Assembly (NCBI GenBank): GCA_029449245.1
Contig: JANATF010000003.1
Location: forward strand, 1,178,001 to 1,242,000
Direction: 5' to 3'
Length of the DNA stretch: 64,000 nt
Source of the DNA: Mortierella alpina
Taxonomy: Eukaryota > Mortierellomycota > Mortierellomycetes > Mortierellales > Mortierellaceae
Part shown: in pieces, positions 60,773 through 64,000 of the stretch
How positions within the stretch are numbered: the stretch's first letter is position 1
How the letters are laid out: each line of letters starts with the position of its first letter
Notes under the pieces: generated by a model
Database searches by the model: none
The model's input: only the letters and a program-made list of their open reading frames with translations
Told to the model about the DNA's origin: nothing
Position numbers and translations under genes: made by a program

Positions 60773-60778
60773 TTTCCC
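60737..60778 (-). promoter_or_regulatory. -1 frameshift cassette of E
   Basis: GGGAAAC at 60778..60772 in register, spacer gaccag, GGCGAG (60765..60760) against CTCGCC (60742..60737); one further G-C pair is possible on the outside. The gag TGA is in the loop. Confidence 0.86.
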
Positions 60779-61716
60779 GACTCGGGTTCGGCTTGAGTCT
60801 CGATGGCGTGTAGGTTCAGGCCAGAGTCGCGGCACCTGTCGGCCATGTGGCCCACCTTGCGGCAGCGGAAGCAGGCGCCAATGCGGCGGAGGTGCTCGCG
60901 GTCGGCGGGGGTCAGTTTCGGTAAAGGCTTGCGGGGGGAATACGAGGTCTTGTTTCGCTTGAAAGTGTTGGCCATGCTGGCGAGGAAGGCACTCAGGTGG
61001 TCCACATCCATGGGCTCGCCTGGTGGCAAGTCCGGTTGGTCCTTGTTACTGGGGTTTGGGGTATGGGTTGGCATGAAGTCAGTCTTGGTTTTGTGACGCA
61101 CGCTGACGAAGACAGCGTTGATGCGTTCTGCCACACTGATGGCCTCCTGCCAGGTCGGGGGGTTGGCAAGTTGGACCTGGAGTTGCGTGTCAGTGATCAG
61201 CCCTTGGATGAAGTATTCTCGCAACATGGTGTCCGAGGGGTCGTCGAGTTGTAGGGCAAGATCTCGGAAACGGTTGATGTAGGCATCAATGTTTTTCAAG
61301 CCGGTTTGGCGCAGCTCACGCAGCTCTCTGATGATAGCCTGCTTATGATCGGAGGGTTTGAACTCCTTCGTGAACTCGGTCTTGAAGGTGTCCCAGTTGG
61401 CGGATGTCTCAAGGCCCGAAAGTCGGAACCATGTGCGTGCTGTTCCTCGAAGATGGTCGACAGCCGCCTCGGTCCAGCCTGTGGGTGGCACGTTGCTTCG
61501 TTTGCAGTAACATTCCATCGTCTCGAGCCAGTCGCGGGTTGCCAGCGCGTTCCTGCCGCCAGTGAAGACTTGTGGGCGGGGTGCCTTGTAGGTGACTTGC
61601 CTCTGCGAGGCATTGGTATAGAGTGCTTGGAGTTGTTCTCGGGCGGTTCTCCTGTCGCTGTCGGTGGCGAGGTTGAGCCTCTGCAGCTGGTTCATAACCT
61701 CATCGATGGTGGCCAT
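60754..61716 (-). CDS. gag: Gag of element E
   Basis: 320 residues. Core with 'FTGGRNALATRDWLETMECY', 'LRGTARTWFRLSG' and 'IDAYINRFRDLALQLDDPS' (retrotransposon gag type). Zinc knuckle 'CFRCRKVGHMADRC' near residues 287-300. About 130 bp separate it from the LTR; that leader contains tandem gtggttcagtgggtca units. Confidence 0.94.
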   Translation of the reverse strand: MATIDEVMNQLQRLNLATDSDRRTAREQLQALYTNASQRQVTYKAPRPQVFTGGRNALATRDWLETMECYCKRSNVPPTGWTEAAVDHLRGTARTWFRLSGLETSANWDTFKTEFTKEFKPSDHKQAIIRELRELRQTGLKNIDAYINRFRDLALQLDDPSDTMLREYFIQGLITDTQLQVQLANPPTWQEAISVAERINAVFVSVRHKTKTDFMPTHTPNPSNKDQPDLPPGEPMDVDHLSAFLASMANTFKRNKTSYSPRKPLPKLTPADREHLRRIGACFRCRKVGHMADRCRDSGLNLHAIETQAEPESGNDQGEA

Positions 61717-61845
61717 GGTCTTGGTGTCAGGGGTTCAATGGTTCAGAGGGGTCTGGGGTTCAGTGGTTCAGTGGGTCAGTGGTTCAGTGGTTCAGTGGGT
61801 CAGTGGTTCGGAGGGGTCGGTGGTTCGCTTCACCTTTGCTACCAA

Positions 61846-61997
61846 TGCAACAATAGGTAAAGTGAAGAAGGGGATCGTTTATTGGCTGTCGAGCCAGGGC
61901 TCGACGGGTGTCTCTATTTATGTGCCTAGGACTAGATCTAGAAACTTCTAGTACTGGGCGCAGCCAAGGTGACGCAAGGTCACTGCAATCCATTGCA
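61846..61997 (-). repeat. Element E 5' LTR (152 bp)
   Basis: Appears identical to 56721..56872. Confidence 0.94.
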
Positions 61998-62046
61998 TGG
62001 TCGCATGTCAGGCTAAACCACCAGGCAACAATCTGGAGGGGGAGTC

Positions 62047-62257
62047 TGTCATGTCCTAGTCGGTGTGGGGCTCAGGGACTGTGTACCTGAGTCGCACCTC
62101 CCTTTTTATTTCTACAAGAACCAAATATCTACTGTGACGTGATCATGGGGCCCGATATAAGGGCTCCATGAGCGCGGATCAAAATAAACCCTCTCTTTGT
62201 TCTCGTTGACTTCAGTACCTAGTAAGTTAGTATCTCATAATCATATAGAATATCACA
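62047..62257 (+). repeat. Element B 3' LTR (211 bp)
   Basis: Appears identical to 39055..39265 and is preceded by tggagggggagtc. Confidence 0.9.
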
Positions 62258-62489
62258 CTGAGGGCGTTCGTGGACCAACAACAGACGAACTGGGACCTAC
62301 TCTTGACTGCTGCAGAGTTCGCTTGTAACAACGCCACCAATGCCACCACAGGATTCTCCCCATTCTTTCTGAACGCCGGCTTCCATCCACGTGTACCAGC
62401 CGCGCTGCTCCTGCCCCCGAGCACACTCATCCCCACGGTAGAAACGTTCGTGACCAACCAGCACACTTCCTTGACCATCGCAAAGGAGG
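62258..62489 (+). repeat. Fragment of D-family integrase
   Basis: Matches about 54193..54424 of D with very few differences (for example a Tyr codon changed, tcgcttataac to tcgcttgtaac). Broken on the left by the B LTR and on the right by F3. Not a functional gene. Confidence 0.88.
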
Positions 62490-62817
62490 TGTCGCGTACT
62501 CGGCCCTAGGATAAGCGTAGTATCCTAGGCCAAGCCTTATTTCGCCTTTTAATGCCTTGTCGACATGCGCCCCCTTTTTACTGAATGCCTTGAATTATGT
62601 CCTGACCGGTGACTATGGGTCAAAGCGGCATTACGCGCTGGGCTCAGTGTTTAGTATATATAGTCTGTAGTTCCCTCTGTACAGTTGCTCTTTACCTAGT
62701 AACTTGAATACATCCTTGATCATACCCTGAACCCTCCTGTCTTACCACTTCCCTTGTCCCTGCCCTCTTGCCCTTGTGAAAGGTCAACCTGTCCTTGCCC
62801 TGCCCAGATTCACGACA
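62490..62817 (+). repeat. F3 5' LTR (328 bp)
   Basis: TGTCGCGTAC...TTCACGACA, a few changes from the F1 LTR. TTACTAGGTCAAAC follows, as in F1 and F2. Confidence 0.93.
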
Positions 62818-62867
62818 TTACTAGGTCAAACAACCTTTGACCTTTCTCCCCAAGCCTCTGCCCAGCC

Positions 62868-64000
62868 ATGAACCTCGAACAAACCAATCAAGCCTTTGAA
62901 GCCCTTCAAGCCCGCGTTATAGCCATCGAAGAGAGCCTCGCCAATCAAGCCAACCCAGCCTTTATCGGTCTCACACACCGTATCCAAGCCCTCGAAGAAA
63001 AACTCACGACTCACGGCCCCATGCTCGAGCATCTGCAAACAGGGTTGGAACCAAGATTCGTGACCATGGAGGCAAAAGTTACTGCCTTGGAGGTTACCAA
63101 TGAGTCCAACACCTTCACCAAAGATATGCTCAGAGGCCTCAAGACCCTTGCAGAGGCCGCCAAGACCCAGGGAAGCGCCAAACCTAGAGTCGACTCTCCC
63201 GAGAAGTTCTCTGGTAAAAGAGAGGACTGGAAGAGCTTTCAGTCTCAAATGGAGTTATTCTTTTTAGCCCAAAGCTCCCAGTACCCGACCGACGCGGCCA
63301 AGATCATGTTCGCCTTGTCCCGTCTTGGAGACACCGCGGCCTACAAGTACATGGAAAAACATATCCCTGCCTTCAAGCTAGACGAAGAAGACAGGCCCGC
63401 TATCATTAGCAGCCTCGACAAGTTTTGGTCGGTTATGACCAAAAATTTCGGTGTCACCAACGCCCACATTGTGGCCGAGTCCCAGCTTCGCGCCCTCAAG
63501 CAGAAAGGCTCTGCACTTGACTACACAAACAAGTTCGTTCAACTTGTGGCCGATACCGAATGGAACGACGCTGCCAAAATCTCTCAGTATCGTATTGGAC
63601 TCAAAGAGGCTGTCCAGGAAGCCATGTCCCGTCAAGAAGAGCCTCGAAAGTTCTCCGAGTTCTCGGACCTGGCCATTGACGTCGATACTCGCCAATATGG
63701 TTACTTCTTGCAGAAACAACCCGTTCGCTCCACGCCCGTTTTAAGCACCGCCCGCAATCCGACGCCCGTGTCCACAATTCGACCATTCGCTCCCGCCGCG
63801 TCCATTGCCGCCCCGTCCATGGCCATGGACCTCAGCCAAGCCCAGCACCGCCCTGTGAGCGCCGAAGAAAAACAGCGACGCAGAGATAACGATCTCTGTA
63901 GCTACTGTGGTTTGGAGGGACATTGGGTTAAGGAGTGTCCCACCAAACCCGCGAACACCAGACCCGGTAACAAGGCTCAACACTCTCTCTCTAGTGCCAC
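62868..64000 (+). CDS. gag: Gag of element F3 (3' end outside window)
   Basis: Open for 377 codons to the window end. The N-terminal coiled coil is the most diverged of the three F gags and shorter by about 28 residues. The core 'PEKFSGKREDWKSFQSQME' and the zinc knuckle 'CSYCGLEGHWVKEC' are conserved. The slip site would fall just beyond base 64000. Confidence 0.92.
   Translation, partial: MNLEQTNQAFEALQARVIAIEESLANQANPAFIGLTHRIQALEEKLTTHGPMLEHLQTGLEPRFVTMEAKVTALEVTNESNTFTKDMLRGLKTLAEAAKTQGSAKPRVDSPEKFSGKREDWKSFQSQMELFFLAQSSQYPTDAAKIMFALSRLGDTAAYKYMEKHIPAFKLDEEDRPAIISSLDKFWSVMTKNFGVTNAHIVAESQLRALKQKGSALDYTNKFVQLVADTEWNDAAKISQYRIGLKEAVQEAMSRQEEPRKFSEFSDLAIDVDTRQYGYFLQKQPVRSTPVLSTARNPTPVSTIRPFAPAASIAAPSMAMDLSQAQHRPVSAEEKQRRRDNDLCSYCGLEGHWVKECPTKPANTRPGNKAQHSLSSA

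Larger units (their letters stand above)
56721..61997 (-). mobile_element. Element E: intact gypsy chromovirus, TSD tggtc
   Basis: 5,277 bp with 152-bp LTRs that look identical; tggtc at 56716..56720 and 61998..62002. Primer site TGGTAGCAAAG one base from the 5' LTR. Inserted in the 3' noncoding part of B, opposite to it. Confidence 0.95.
39055..62257 (+). mobile_element. Element B: gypsy element related to Y, carrying four insertions
   Basis: Bounded by identical 211-bp LTRs. Removing C, S, D and E with one TSD copy each leaves about 6,961 bp with a gag ORF and a continuous 1,230-residue pol frame. A purine tract (tggagggggag) precedes the 3' LTR. Unlike every inner element it has no TSD: the left flank is inside W (agcag), the right is a D fragment (ctgag). 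Confidence 0.85.
62490..64000 (+). mobile_element. Element F3 (starts here, runs off the window)
   Basis: 5' LTR and most of gag of a third F copy. Its LTR is closer to F1 (328 bp) than to F2. Confidence 0.93.

Noticed and set aside
61740-61830. gtggttcagtgggtca tandem units in the E leader as a regulatory element
   Set aside because: Simple low-copy tandem repeat seen once; no comparison available.

Overview
The window reads as fungal, most probably basidiomycete, DNA that is almost entirely nested transposable elements. The grounds are short GT-AG introns (about 80 bp), chromodomain-bearing Ty3/Gypsy elements (chromoviruses), a BED-finger hAT transposon and a eukaryotic Fanzor-like gene. 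The species call is inference. I saw no rRNA, tRNA or CRISPR array. Only bases 1-4372 hold non-retroelement genes: a CRAL-TRIO (Sec14-like) gene lacking its 5' exons, an unrecognised two-exon gene, and a broken Fanzor/TnpB-like RNA-guided nuclease gene. LAYOUT: (1) 1-4372: a B-family fragment, the three genes and R-type repeats. (2) 4373-13362: element H, a non-autonomous LTR element with 590-bp LTRs, a 2.2-kb interior and a 4-bp target duplication (TSD); intact gypsy element A sits in its right LTR. (3) 13855-38044: an hAT transposon with about 3.9 kb of its own sequence, cut by Y (itself carrying F1 and LTR W), by a small hAT relative M (carrying a solo LTR), by solo LTRs of the H and A families, and by F2. 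(4) 38045-39054: repeat fragments. (5) 39055-62257: gypsy element B, cut by C, a solo LTR (S), D and E. (6) 62258-64000: a D fragment, then the start of F3. Nearly every boundary was fixed by TG...CA ends plus a perfect TSD: A gacaa, C gttcc, D ccatc, E tggtc, F1 ctcgt, F2 gcaga, Y cgact, S gatgg, H acgg, W ccac, M gtcgcaag. In Y, B and M the host reading frame also closes exactly when the insert is removed. LTR pairs of A, B, C, D, E, F1 and F2 look identical by eye, so these insertions are recent and A, C, D, E, F1 and F2 look coding-intact. HOW THE GENES WORK TOGETHER: in A, C, D, E, F1 and F2 gag and pol are in different frames (-1), joined by the same cassette: slippery heptamer GGGAAAC, exactly 6 nt, then a stem-loop holding or bordering the gag stop. 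Y uses one fused gag-pol ORF. B has gag and pol in a +1 relation. The two outermost elements (hAT and B) lack matching TSDs and have unrelated repeats on either side, which suggests recombination between copies or an assembly join.
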